NCBI GenBank assembly: GCA_022791755.1
Contig: JAAVZR010000008.1
Coordinates: 1-64,000 of the forward strand
DNA: 64,000 nt
Direction: 5' to 3'
Source of the DNA: Lachnospiraceae bacterium
Lineage (GTDB): Bacteria > Bacillota > Clostridia > Lachnospirales > Lachnospiraceae
Made by a program: the position numbers and the translations under genes. The notes under the pieces were generated by a model. That model was not told where the DNA came from and searched no databases. It was given only the letters and a program-made list of their open reading frames with translations. Positions 37,066 to 45,680 of the stretch are shown here, in pieces (positions within the stretch are counted from its first letter, which is position 1; each line of letters starts with the position of its first letter).

Positions 37066-37789
37066 GGGCGTTTACCTCTTTCAGACAGGCTTCATAATGG
37101 GGGTCCAGGGCGGCCAGCTCTGCGAGGCTGTCCACCTCCGTCAGATCGCCGGGCTCCATAGGAAAGACGCCCAGGCGGTATTCCTTCGGATAGCAGAAGA
37201 GAGCCACATCGTCCCAGTAGATGTCCCTGTGCTTCTTCTGCTCAAATTCCGTCTCCAGATGACGGCGCAGACGCTGCCCGTCAGCGGCGCTCCAGCGGGA
37301 GACACTGTAGAGCTGCCAGCCTCTGCATCCTCCGGTTCGACTACAGGAGGTGACGATTCCGTTTTCCGTGGTCAGCAGCCATTCGCCGGTGAAACCGTCC
37401 TTCCAGACGGCGTTATAGCCGGAGCGTTCAAAATCCGGCGAAAGGACGCGGGGATTATAGATCAGCTGATCTCCGTCCAGGATGATGACGTTTTCCAGAT
37501 GCTCTCTGGCGGCGTAGAGGGAGGAGATATTATTACAGGTGTCATAGCAGGGGTTTTCGATCAGGTGCAGACCGGGATACTCTGTCTCCAGAATCTGAAA
37601 CTGCTCCTTCAGATATCCCACCACCACATAGATCTCCGTGATGCCGTTTTGCATCAGGCCGGTTATGGCCGTATCAATCATGCGAACCCCGTTTACCCGC
37701 ACCAGAGGCTTGGGCGTTTTAAGTGTCAGAGGTCTCATCCTCGTGCCGCTTCCGGCGGCCACGATGATGGCCCGTTCTGCTTTATTCAT
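37058..37789 (-). CDS. LicC-like CTP:phosphocholine cytidylyltransferase
   Basis: 243 aa. Nucleotidyltransferase fold: IVAAGSGTRMRPLTLKTPKPLV (in two halves: the G-x-G-T-R-M loop and the T-P-K-P-L lysine) and IILDGDQLIYN with the metal Asp. Together with the kinase next door this would activate phosphocholine to CDP-choline. The CDP-choline role comes from neighbourhood and family (LicC); other NDP-sugar/alcohol activations are possible. Weak ribosome site AAGG. It begins 4 nt after the kinase-fusion stop. Confidence 0.82.
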   Translation of the reverse strand: MNKAERAIIVAAGSGTRMRPLTLKTPKPLVRVNGVRMIDTAITGLMQNGITEIYVVVGYLKEQFQILETEYPGLHLIENPCYDTCNNISSLYAAREHLENVIILDGDQLIYNPRVLSPDFERSGYNAVWKDGFTGEWLLTTENGIVTSCSRTGGCRGWQLYSVSRWSAADGQRLRRHLETEFEQKKHRDIYWDDVALFCYPKEYRLGVFPMEPGDLTEVDSLAELAALDPHYEACLKEVNAHE

Positions 37790-37793
37790 GTTT

Positions 37794-39698
37794 TTATAAT
37801 CCTTTCTTTTTGAATCCGTCGGTGTCTCCGGGAAACGGTATACCGGCCTTTTCCATCTCTTCCCTGGCGATCTGGTAATACTCTCTGGCATACCGGTACT
37901 GCCGCAGGGAATACTCTCCGAATTCCACTCCCAGGTTTCGCTTATATTCGCACCAGTTGCTCCAGACCAGTCCGCAGACAGCAATATAACAGTAGATCTT
38001 GATCCGTACTGGCACAGGGCATTTTCCCGAGAAATATTCTCCGATCAGCCAGTCGATCTGTTCTCTGCCGTACATGGCATAGATGCAGAACATGGCCAGA
38101 TCCACATGAGGGTCCTGCATGGCGGCGTACTCCCAGTCGATCAGCCTGATTTCTTCTTCTCCCCGCTCATTTTCAAAGAGCAGAAAATTATCCGGCACGG
38201 CGTCGATATGCGTGAGGCAGGGACCGGCGGCCCAGATATCGGTGTAGGGCTTCAGGCGGAGCACATCCGCCTTGGTTTTGGCATAGTTTCTGTAAGCGGA
38301 GGGCCGACCCTTCCAAAGGCTTTCATAGAACTCTATGCGTTCATAGAGGTCGAAGCTTCTGTCTGACTGTAAGTTCATCTGATGAAATTCTTTCAGCCTG
38401 GCCAGGCAGCGCGCCACCTCGTCCCGGTCAGAGGGATCACAGGTACGGGCGCCTTCGATGAAACGGGTGATCTTATAGCCGTTCTCCGGATCCATGAAGA
38501 CGATGTCTTCACAGATGTTTTTATCCCGGATCAGGCCACAGACCGCGGCTTCCCCGCTTCTGTCGATGAGTCGGTCCGTCCCCTCGCCGGGGATCCGCAT
38601 AATGTAGCGGGATAGGCAGGGCCCGTCCGTCCCGGAGGCGGGTAAGCCGAGGGGAACGCCGGTCCGGCAGGAAAAGAGAAAGGATCGGTTGGTCATGCCC
38701 TTTTTCAAAACGGTGATATCCACAATGTCGTCAGGGCTTACATGAAGGGCTCCGGCGATCAGGTCCAGCTTATCGGACTTTAACTGAGGAGAGGTATTGT
38801 CCAGACTGCGCAGCTGTTCATAGGTGTTGATCTCTGTGGTCAGAGAGGCGGGGACCAGCCTGGCATATACGGTCATCTTATTTCCGGTGAAAAGGGCGGC
38901 CTCCCAGAAAAGCCCGTGGTTTTGGGGATTTTTCCAGAGGATTTCCATCTGCCTGCACAGCGCCGCGGCCGCGTCCTTTTGCAGGTAGGCGATTCCCGCC
39001 ATGGCGTTGCCCTTCTGACGGGGAGGGTTTTCCCGGTCCGAATCTTTGCTACGGGGATTTTTCTGAGCCCCGGATACACAGATCAGTTCTCCCCGGCGGT
39101 TGACGCGCACCATGCTGGCCTCATCCGGCCGGTCGCTTATCATATACCAGGAGTACAGCTCATTGGGGCGAAAAGGGTTTTCCCGGCACCAGATATCGCA
39201 GGGGACGATATAGCTGTCGGACAGATAGGGAGCGGCCAGACGCAGGGAGCCCAGGTTATTTTTTACGGCATAGTCCGGATTGACGATGAGCCTGACGCCG
39301 AAATCGTCTATCAGGTATTCAAATTGTTCCTTCTGATAGCCCACGATCACACAGATCTCTTTGATTCCCGCTTCATGAAGCTGACGGATCAGCCGTTCGA
39401 TCAGAGGCTCTCCTGCGACTTCGAGAAAGGCCTTGGGGATCTCCGTGTTGATGGGGATCATCCGTATGCCGGGACCGGCCGCCAGGATGACGGCATTCTT
39501 CGGAGCCTTCCGGGCGGCCTCCTGCCTGGCTTTCCCGGTGGGCCGCAGATCTTCGCCGAGATAGTCCTCCCGGATCAGCTCCTTCAGGCAGCGGTTGACC
39601 GTTCCCAGGGAATGGCCGCAGCGCTCTGCCAGGATGCGCTGATTGACATAAGGTTCCGTCAACAGCACGTTCATAATATCACAGGCTTGTGTGTTCAT
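37794..39698 (-). CDS. HTH - nucleotidyltransferase - choline kinase-like fusion (LicC/LicA type)
   Basis: 634 aa with three parts. 1-65: winged helix (LLTEPYVNQRILAERCGHSLGTV). About 67-290: nucleotidyltransferase (VILAAGPGIRMIPINTEIPKAF; IVPCDIWCREN). About 320-634: aminoglycoside/choline kinase fold, with Brenner loop LTHIDAVPDNFLLF and metal-site IRLIDWEYAAMQDPHVDLAMF. So one protein could phosphorylate choline and activate it. The nucleotidyltransferase half has GPGIRM instead of GxGxRM, and may be impaired or tuned. ATG 39698 chosen (GGAG 9 nt upstream). Heads the lic-type operon. Confidence 0.85.
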   Translation of the reverse strand: MNTQACDIMNVLLTEPYVNQRILAERCGHSLGTVNRCLKELIREDYLGEDLRPTGKARQEAARKAPKNAVILAAGPGIRMIPINTEIPKAFLEVAGEPLIERLIRQLHEAGIKEICVIVGYQKEQFEYLIDDFGVRLIVNPDYAVKNNLGSLRLAAPYLSDSYIVPCDIWCRENPFRPNELYSWYMISDRPDEASMVRVNRRGELICVSGAQKNPRSKDSDRENPPRQKGNAMAGIAYLQKDAAAALCRQMEILWKNPQNHGLFWEAALFTGNKMTVYARLVPASLTTEINTYEQLRSLDNTSPQLKSDKLDLIAGALHVSPDDIVDITVLKKGMTNRSFLFSCRTGVPLGLPASGTDGPCLSRYIMRIPGEGTDRLIDRSGEAAVCGLIRDKNICEDIVFMDPENGYKITRFIEGARTCDPSDRDEVARCLARLKEFHQMNLQSDRSFDLYERIEFYESLWKGRPSAYRNYAKTKADVLRLKPYTDIWAAGPCLTHIDAVPDNFLLFENERGEEEIRLIDWEYAAMQDPHVDLAMFCIYAMYGREQIDWLIGEYFSGKCPVPVRIKIYCYIAVCGLVWSNWCEYKRNLGVEFGEYSLRQYRYAREYYQIAREEMEKAGIPFPGDTDGFKKKGL

Positions 39699-39742
39699 AA
39701 ACATGATCTCCTTTCTTTTGGTGAACAAAGCGGGAAAAGGAT

Positions 39743-39769
39743 CTCCTGCGGCAGCCTGTACCGCAGGAG
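39743..39769 (-). terminator. Hairpin between the YidC-TagF and lic-type genes
   Basis: CTCCTGCGG (39743-39751) and CCGCAGGAG (39761-39769) pair perfectly; on the minus strand ATCCTTTTCCC follows. It may end or attenuate readthrough into the lic-type genes. Confidence 0.5.
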
Positions 39770-39827
39770 CCTGAAAAAGACGGTTTTCACGCCGGGACGG
39801 CGCGTCCGTGGGCGTTTGGTTTAAGGA

Positions 39828-41924
39828 TCACTGTGTGCATTTTATCCGGCCCGGCGGGCTCTGGCGGCGTCTGCGGGCAAGGCGGTGCAGAATATACTGT
39901 GCGCCCACCTCTCCGCTGTGACCCAGATTGTAGAAATGCTTTTGGCGCAGGTCCAGAATCCTCTCGCGGTACTCCTCCTGATGGGTCAGAAGATCCTCCA
40001 CGACCCCGGCGATATCCTTCACCTGGCTCTTTTCGATCTGGCGGCCCACCTTGGAGCGGGCGGTGATGTCAAAGGGAACCAGAGGAACCTTTTTGTAGTC
40101 GTTGTTGATTACCTTTAACTGCGTGTTGATGAAAAGGCAGGGCTTTAAGGTGGTGAAGCAGAACTCAAAGGAGATGCCGCTCCAGTCCGTGATGACCAGG
40201 TCCGCGGTATATACCGTTACGTTGGAGGAAAAATCGGTTTCTATGACGAAGTCCTCCGAGAGCCGGTCCCGGTAGCGGTCCATGATCTCCTGCATCCGCT
40301 GAGGAAAACGGCGCACATACTGGGGGTGAGGGCGGATGACGATGCGGTAGCCTCTGCCGTACAGACCGTCGGCCAGGTCATCCAGGCAGGAGTCCATGAT
40401 ATTGTCATACTGCCAGGACGGAGCGATCAGGATGGTCTTCTTTTCGTTTTCCACATGATCCAGGGCTTCATAGGAAGCGATCATGTCGTCGATGAGTCCG
40501 TAGCCGCACTCGATTATACGCTTTTTCTTCGTGTGCCGCAGTTTTTCAATGGCCCGGGCCTCGATGGCCTGCTCCCGGCTGACGACTAAGAGCGTGTCAT
40601 AGGCATCCAGCGCGCCGGTGCGGTAGGCCAGGTTATCGCTGCTGACACCGTGGTCCATGAAGACATACTCCACGTTGGGGCGCACCCGGGAACGCTTGAT
40701 ATGGTATTTTTCCAGATCCGGGGTGGTCATCACCACGATGTCGGCCTCGATCTTCATCATCAGGGAGATCAGGCGGGGCTCGTCCACATAATAGGGACGG
40801 ATCCGGGGATCATTTTTTTGGAAAATGGCATCGTCAGGATCACTGGTGACATAGTGGATGACCACGTCGCTCTGGTCCAGCAGAGACTGGATGATGCTTC
40901 GGAAATACTTATAAAATCCGCTGCTTTCGGAGTAGAAGACCAGCTTCATGCTGCGACGGTTTTCCGGCGCAAAGAACTGTTTGTAGTATTTTCTGGCAAG
41001 AGCGGCGTTCTTTTTGCGCTCCTTCTTCTCCGCAGCGGCCGTCTTTTTCATCTCGTCCAGCACATCATAGTCGATATACTGCTTGGGAGAGTAGATGGCG
41101 TTTACCAGATACATGACGCCGATGGAAAACAGGTTGCCGAAAGCCCAGTACAGCCCGATGGCGGCCGGTACGACGGAGGCGAAAAAGGTGGAGAAGGCGA
41201 CCATAAACGCCGTCATGCCCCACTGGGAAAGCTTGCTTTGCTCGATCTGAAGCACATTGATCTTATTCTGGTTCCAGCACATGAGAAAGGCGGACAGTCC
41301 GGCCAGGACAGGCACAAGGAAAAGTTCGTCGAGCACGGTGAGAGACGGAATCCGGGTCAGGCTGATACCGAAGAAATCCATCTGCATGGACTGGATGGCG
41401 TGAATGGCAGACTTACTGCCCGGGATCAGGGCAAAGATTTCCGGGGCATTTCTCGCCATATCCACGACGGTGAGCTGTGCGGTGGAACCCAGCTGACCTA
41501 CGGTTATGCCCAGGGTATCCGCCGCCTGCTGGACGAAGGTATGCTGGAGCAAATCCGGAATCCGCAGGATATGCCGCATGGGCTTGTATACCACATCCAG
41601 AAGTCCGAATATGATGGGGAGCTGTAACAGCAGCGGCCATACGCCGGCCATGGGGCTGTAGTGCTCTTTCTTATAGAGGGCGGCCTGGGCATCCATGAAG
41701 GCGTCCTTGTCATCTACATACTGGTAGCGAAGAGCGTCTAACTGGGGTTTCATCTTGACCATCTTAATGGAGTTTTTCTGCACCAGAAGGGAGATGGGGA
41801 ACATGATGACCTTTGTCAGCAGCGTAAAGAGAATCAGAGCGGCTCCGTAATGATGAAAGATCTGGTAGCAGGCCCACATCAGCCAGCCTAAAGGCGTTCC
41901 CACTATGGTATTAATCCATGCCAT
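39828..41924 (-). CDS. YidC/Oxa1 insertase domain fused to TagF-like glycerophosphotransferase
   Basis: 698 aa. N-terminal half (about 1-300) is YidC-like: FTLLTKVIMFPISLLVQKNS, LYKKEHYSPMAGVWPLLLQLPII, and later helices ending SIGVMYLVNAIY. The C-terminal half (about 340-690) is a CDP-glycerol glycerophosphotransferase domain: FMDHGVSSDN, LIAPSWQYDN, VIRPHPQYVRRFP and VITDWSGISFEFCF. Known separately: YidC inserts membrane proteins; TagB/TagF add glycerol-phosphate to teichoic acid. Inference: the insertase part may anchor or couple polymer building to the membrane. ATG 41924 follows AAAGGAGC. Its promoter-position repeat is at 41958. Confidence 0.9.
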   Translation of the reverse strand: MAWINTIVGTPLGWLMWACYQIFHHYGAALILFTLLTKVIMFPISLLVQKNSIKMVKMKPQLDALRYQYVDDKDAFMDAQAALYKKEHYSPMAGVWPLLLQLPIIFGLLDVVYKPMRHILRIPDLLQHTFVQQAADTLGITVGQLGSTAQLTVVDMARNAPEIFALIPGSKSAIHAIQSMQMDFFGISLTRIPSLTVLDELFLVPVLAGLSAFLMCWNQNKINVLQIEQSKLSQWGMTAFMVAFSTFFASVVPAAIGLYWAFGNLFSIGVMYLVNAIYSPKQYIDYDVLDEMKKTAAAEKKERKKNAALARKYYKQFFAPENRRSMKLVFYSESSGFYKYFRSIIQSLLDQSDVVIHYVTSDPDDAIFQKNDPRIRPYYVDEPRLISLMMKIEADIVVMTTPDLEKYHIKRSRVRPNVEYVFMDHGVSSDNLAYRTGALDAYDTLLVVSREQAIEARAIEKLRHTKKKRIIECGYGLIDDMIASYEALDHVENEKKTILIAPSWQYDNIMDSCLDDLADGLYGRGYRIVIRPHPQYVRRFPQRMQEIMDRYRDRLSEDFVIETDFSSNVTVYTADLVITDWSGISFEFCFTTLKPCLFINTQLKVINNDYKKVPLVPFDITARSKVGRQIEKSQVKDIAGVVEDLLTHQEEYRERILDLRQKHFYNLGHSGEVGAQYILHRLARRRRQSPPGRIKCTQ

Positions 41925-41957
41925 AAATTGCTCCTTTGTACACCTGTGCGGCGTAAT

Positions 41958-42000
41958 CGTATACGTAATCGGACGAAGTCCGTCTGTCCCGAAGGGAACT
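41958..42000 (-). repeat. Single copy of the promoter-carrying repeat
   Basis: On the minus strand: CCCTTCGGGA, then CAGACG, a 17-nt stretch with GGACTTCGTCC, then TATACG (complement of 41958-41963). It matches the 6307-6335 module at 22 of 29 positions. The -10-like hexamer is 34 nt before the start of the YidC-TagF gene, the same distance as at holB. Confidence 0.7.
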
Positions 42001-42057
42001 ATAGGTTGCGGGTGTCTGATCAGATATAAAATGGCGTCTGCCCTGACAGAATACGGC

Positions 42058-42567
42058 TCACCCCGTCCGTGAAAGGGTATGAAACACAGGGAAATAGACA
42101 AACCATGCCCGGGCCAGAATATCCTCTCGCCGGACAAAGGGATCTTCCCAGGTGCGGGAGTCGCCGGAGGCGGTCCGGTTATCCCCCAGCACGATATAGC
42201 AGCCTTCGGGCACCAGGGTCTCAGGATAGTCATCCGCAGAAAAATGCGGTACATATGTCTCATCCAGAAGCTGGCCGTCTATGTATACCCGTCCCTGCCT
42301 GACGGCAAACATCTGTCCGGGGATTGCCACGACACGCTTGATCAGCCAGTTCTCGCCGGTCTCCCGGTGACGAAAGATAATCACGTCTCCCGCCGCCGGC
42401 TCTTCTGTCCGGTAGGCCAGGCGGTTTCCGATCACCATGGATCCGGAAGGAATCGCCGGTTCCATGGACCCGGAGGGGACATGGGCATTGACCAGGACAA
42501 ATGTATTCAGAATGGCGGCCAGGACCACGGCGGACGCCGGAACGAAAAGAGGTTTCAGACGCTTCAT
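42058..42567 (-). CDS. lepB: Signal peptidase I
   Basis: 169 aa, one N-terminal membrane segment (about 8-27). Ser nucleophile in VPSGSMEP, general-base Lys in LIKRVVAIPGQ, and GDNRTASGDSR. Cleaves signal peptides on the outer face of the membrane. Its ATG overlaps the upstream gene's stop by 4 nt. An extra LepB in a surface-polymer gene group may serve the local exported proteins. Confidence 0.95.
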   Translation of the reverse strand: MKRLKPLFVPASAVVLAAILNTFVLVNAHVPSGSMEPAIPSGSMVIGNRLAYRTEEPAAGDVIIFRHRETGENWLIKRVVAIPGQMFAVRQGRVYIDGQLLDETYVPHFSADDYPETLVPEGCYIVLGDNRTASGDSRTWEDPFVRREDILARAWFVYFPVFHTLSRTG

Positions 42568-43184
42568 TTCTCTGGCGCCGTACAGATATGCAGAGCCTGC
42601 TTTAAGAGCTCCACTTTCTTTCGTTCCTCATCCAGCAGACGGCGCAGCCTCATATTTTCGGTCAGCAGATTGCGTTCTCCGCCGGTCTCGTCGTAGGGAT
42701 CCGGCGCGGGGAGCGGCTCATCGGAGACCGTGCAGGCCTCCTCCACAGAAGCAAAGGATACAAAAGAAGGCTGTGTCCCGGGCGCAAAGGCGCCGGAAGA
42801 GGCAGGCCGGGAGGCCGTCGCGGATCTGGCCGGCCTGCTGTCAGCGCTGTCCTTCAGGGCCTTTGCCTCAGGCTTTCGTTCCCCTGCCGCTTCCTCCGTC
42901 TCATAGTCGTCGCCGATCTCATAATCACCGAAACCGGTGAGATCATCGTCGTCCTCGTCGTAGGACCGGGTATCCGCCAGACGGTCTTTTTTGGAAAATT
43001 TGGAGAAGGTCCGCCGGATCCTGCGAAAATAAAATCCGAACCCGGCTCCGGCAGCGATGACGATACCCGCGATCAGCTGGATCATGTAGGTCATGGCCGA
43101 CGGGTCGATGTAGGCCAGTGCCGTGATCGAAAAGAGCATGGCAGTACAGATGAAAAAGTACAAAAACGTGAAAACTTTTTTCAT
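42564..43184 (-). CDS. Membrane-anchored protein of unknown function
   Basis: 206 aa. Not assigned to a family. Two membrane segments near the N-terminus (about 3-24 and 32-53) joined by YIDPSAMTYMIQL, then a basic RRIRR stop-transfer, an Asp/Glu-rich stretch (YDEDDDDLTGF), a low-complexity linker, and a C-terminal coiled coil (LLTENMRLRRLLDEERKKVE). The YIDPSAMTY loop pattern is seen in small clostridial membrane proteins near polysaccharide genes. Sits between the sulfatase gene and lepB in one operon. Confidence 0.75.
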   Translation of the reverse strand: MKKVFTFLYFFICTAMLFSITALAYIDPSAMTYMIQLIAGIVIAAGAGFGFYFRRIRRTFSKFSKKDRLADTRSYDEDDDDLTGFGDYEIGDDYETEEAAGERKPEAKALKDSADSRPARSATASRPASSGAFAPGTQPSFVSFASVEEACTVSDEPLPAPDPYDETGGERNLLTENMRLRRLLDEERKKVELLKQALHICTAPEK

Positions 43185-43214
43185 ATCGGTTTGTCTCCTT
43201 CATAATGCGGCGAG

Positions 43215-44966
43215 TTACAGACCGGGGTATTTCATCTCCGTCTCCCCGATCAGTTCCCAGTTGGAGAAATCGTTGGCATCCCCTGTGATCTTAAAGGTAA
43301 ACAGGATATTGTAGACATCTCCCCGCTCGCCCCGCATCCACACATATCGAATTCGGTCCTCGTCTTCGCCGATGGATTCGATGGTGGGGCCGTAGGCGGA
43401 GGTGTCCAGACCGAAATAACTGGCAATGGAAGCCCGCAGATCATCCTGACAGACCTGCTTGTGGGAAACCTTCATGGGGCCTTCCCCATGGACGCCGGCC
43501 GGTTTGATTAAGAGCGTGCATACACGGCTGTCACTGACGGCGCTGAAATCGCCTGTGGCCCTGGGCGGCCGTCCATGGTCGGTGGTGATGATGATGGTGG
43601 TGTCGTCATAGAGGCCCAGTTCTTTCAGCCGATCCATATACTGGAATATCATATTCATATTGCCGGTGACCTGGGAGTCCAGCGTGGCGCCCTCATCTGC
43701 CGAGAGCTCCTGTGCGTTTTCGTCCATACAATAGGGCGTATGGGCTCCGTTGAGATGATAGAGCAGAAACAGGCCCTGGGAATCCTGATTGATGCGAAGT
43801 CCCTGTTCCTTATATTCGCGCCAGAAGGTCACGTCGTCAAGCATATAGATATCGTTCTCCGTCTCGCCGCCCTCCACGGAAACGATATTCCCCAGATCGC
43901 CGGTGTATATATGGAAAAAGGGGCGGAAGATTTCCGGGGCATAGCGGTAAACCGACAGGTCCATGACACGCTTAAGCAATTCGGGATAATTGACCTTACG
44001 CCTGGACGAATCGATATTATCTACAAATTCTTCCACATTCTGGGCCCGGTCAAATACGTAGGGTCCCTCCGTATAGATGTGAGTCTGGTATCCGGCGTTA
44101 TGGATGTCCGGAAGGAGGGTGTAGACAGGCTCTTCCCAGGCTTTTTTGAAATACTTCTCCCAGGGAACACTGTAATCATGCTGTACCCCGGTAAACAGGT
44201 AGGTGATGGCCGGGCGGGTATTGGCATAGCTGCCGGTAAAGTTATGATAATATGTAAAATCCCCCAGACGGTCCGCCCAGTCCGGGTGCAGTTTAAGCTC
44301 CTCATCCATGTACCGGTTATCCATACGGTCCAGCAAAAACACGATGACATTATTTTTGGGAGCTATCTCATAGATGGAATCCCTGGAGACATACTGATCC
44401 TGTCCGGCCCGCCAGACACGGCCGGCATCCGCGTCCACCAGTATGACCACCAGGGCGATGAGCTGGGTGGCGATCAGTATGACGCTCACCAGCCGGATAC
44501 ACTGGCTCCAGGCCTTCCGGCTCAGGTACAGGAGCATAAAGACAGCCACAAGGATCAAAAGCCAGAGCAGAAGCCCGGTCAGCATAGAGGGCTTATAATT
44601 CAGCCAGTCCACGGCATTGCCGTCCAGCGAGCCGGAATTGAGACTCAGAAAATTGCCCTGGAGATAACCGGCGAATGTCACCGCGAAGAGGATCGACATC
44701 GCGTAGTTGAATATCTTACCCCTGAGAAGAATAAGCAGGCCAAACAGTAAGACAAAGACGAACGCCCCGAAGAGCAGAAGCGTAAGAACCATTGCTCTGA
44801 AAGGAAAGGTCATTTCCTGGATGTTTGTTATATATATTTCACAGGGTCCGAACAGGATAAAAGTAAAAACAAATGTAAATGCGCTGAGAGCGGCAAGCGG
44901 AAGCCGGATTTTCCCGGGACGCCTGTCCTGCCACAGCGCTTTCAGTTTGTCTTTCGCGGTTCCCAT
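43215..44966 (-). CDS. LTA-synthase/sulfatase-family membrane phosphotransferase
   Basis: 583 aa. About five N-terminal membrane segments (to about 175), then an extracellular alkaline-phosphatase-fold domain: VIVFLLDRMDNRYM with the metal Asp, a Thr-rich stretch FTGSYANTRPAITYLFTG likely holding the nucleophile Thr, LLYHLNGAHTPY and TIIITTDHGRP. Family members move glycerol-phosphate or phosphoethanolamine onto surface polymers. With the TagF-domain protein and lic-type genes nearby, a role in a decorated glycerol-phosphate polymer is likely (inference). Heads this minus-strand operon. Confidence 0.82.
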   Translation of the reverse strand: MGTAKDKLKALWQDRRPGKIRLPLAALSAFTFVFTFILFGPCEIYITNIQEMTFPFRAMVLTLLLFGAFVFVLLFGLLILLRGKIFNYAMSILFAVTFAGYLQGNFLSLNSGSLDGNAVDWLNYKPSMLTGLLLWLLILVAVFMLLYLSRKAWSQCIRLVSVILIATQLIALVVILVDADAGRVWRAGQDQYVSRDSIYEIAPKNNVIVFLLDRMDNRYMDEELKLHPDWADRLGDFTYYHNFTGSYANTRPAITYLFTGVQHDYSVPWEKYFKKAWEEPVYTLLPDIHNAGYQTHIYTEGPYVFDRAQNVEEFVDNIDSSRRKVNYPELLKRVMDLSVYRYAPEIFRPFFHIYTGDLGNIVSVEGGETENDIYMLDDVTFWREYKEQGLRINQDSQGLFLLYHLNGAHTPYCMDENAQELSADEGATLDSQVTGNMNMIFQYMDRLKELGLYDDTTIIITTDHGRPPRATGDFSAVSDSRVCTLLIKPAGVHGEGPMKVSHKQVCQDDLRASIASYFGLDTSAYGPTIESIGEDEDRIRYVWMRGERGDVYNILFTFKITGDANDFSNWELIGETEMKYPGL

Positions 44967-45017
44967 CTGTAGAAACTCCTCCGATCATGTATCGTGTTGC
45001 TTATTTTGCCAAATGCA

Positions 45018-45046
45018 AGAATATCACAAATAAAGCGAAAATTCAA
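45018..45046 (-). promoter_or_regulatory. Promoter of the sulfatase-lepB operon
   Basis: Minus strand TTGAAT (complement of 45041-45046), 17-nt spacer, TATTCT (complement of 45018-45023). Confidence 0.7.
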
Positions 45047-45096
45047 GCCTCTGAAAACTGGAAAAAAGTAAACATTCCGCGGGATAAGATGGAAAA

Positions 45097-45258
45097 GGGA
45101 CGCCGGGGGCCATAGCGGTTCCCTGTCCGGGCGCGCTTCCGCTCTGTGCAGGAGGCAACGGTTCTAAGTTCGCGCTTCGCTGCCGCTCCCGCTCACTAAG
45201 AACCGGCGTCCTGCAAAGGCCCGGCCAGGGAACCGCTATGGCCCCCGGCTGTAACTTC
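45097..45258 (+). repeat. Hairpin element B1
   Basis: Begins GGGACGCC. Arms 45102-45132 and 45219-45249 (31 nt each) are complementary at 30 of 31 positions but share almost no sequence with the arms of B2. The core carries GTGCAGGAGGCAACGGTTCT and a 7-bp CGGTTCT/AGAACCG pair that is CGGCTCT/AGTGCCG in B2. Ends GGCTGTAACTTCC. Confidence 0.88.
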
Positions 45259-45370
45259 CCGCGTCTCTCCCGCCAACGACGCCAAAATCAATCCCCTTCC
45301 ACGTCAGGAAAAGCTTATCGATCGCTTCCCATGTGGACCATGCCATATATGAAAAATAATTGTACTTGAT

Positions 45371-45457
45371 CTACCCCAAAACACCCAAAAGGCCGTCAAA
45401 TAAAAACCCGTAGATCCATAGCAGGCTGCCTCCTTGCAGGGTATGGAAGGGCAAGCG
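45371..45457 (-). pseudogene. Hydrophobic ORF tail inside composite element B
   Basis: Minus-strand frame ending TAG at 45371 reads ...GGSLLWIYGFLFDGLLGVLG, matching the tail ending at 23177 around W..(G)xFLFD. No start codon with a ribosome site is seen. Counterpart of the remnant in composite A. The rest of 45260-45370 shows nothing. Confidence 0.45.
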
Positions 45458-45618
45458 AAGAAACAGCCCGGTTCCTGAGGGGATTGCCGGCCGGACCCTT
45501 GCAGGACGCCGGCACTTAGTGAGCGGGGGCGGCAGCGAAGCGCGAACTTAGAGCCGCTGCCTCCTGCACGGAGCGAGAGCGCGTCCGGCCGGCAATCCCC
45601 TCAGGAACCGGGCGTCCC
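45457..45618 (-). repeat. Hairpin element B2
   Basis: Arms 45466-45496 and 45583-45613 are perfect 31-bp reverse complements. Core as in A2. Inverted relative to B1, so the two GGGACGCC ends face outward and enclose the ORF tail. The whole composite B spans 45097-45618. Confidence 0.9.
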
Positions 45619-45680
45619 GCTCCCTTTCCCTCCCTCCCCTGCAAACATCCTGCCCCCATTTATTTCCCCCACTCACGGAA

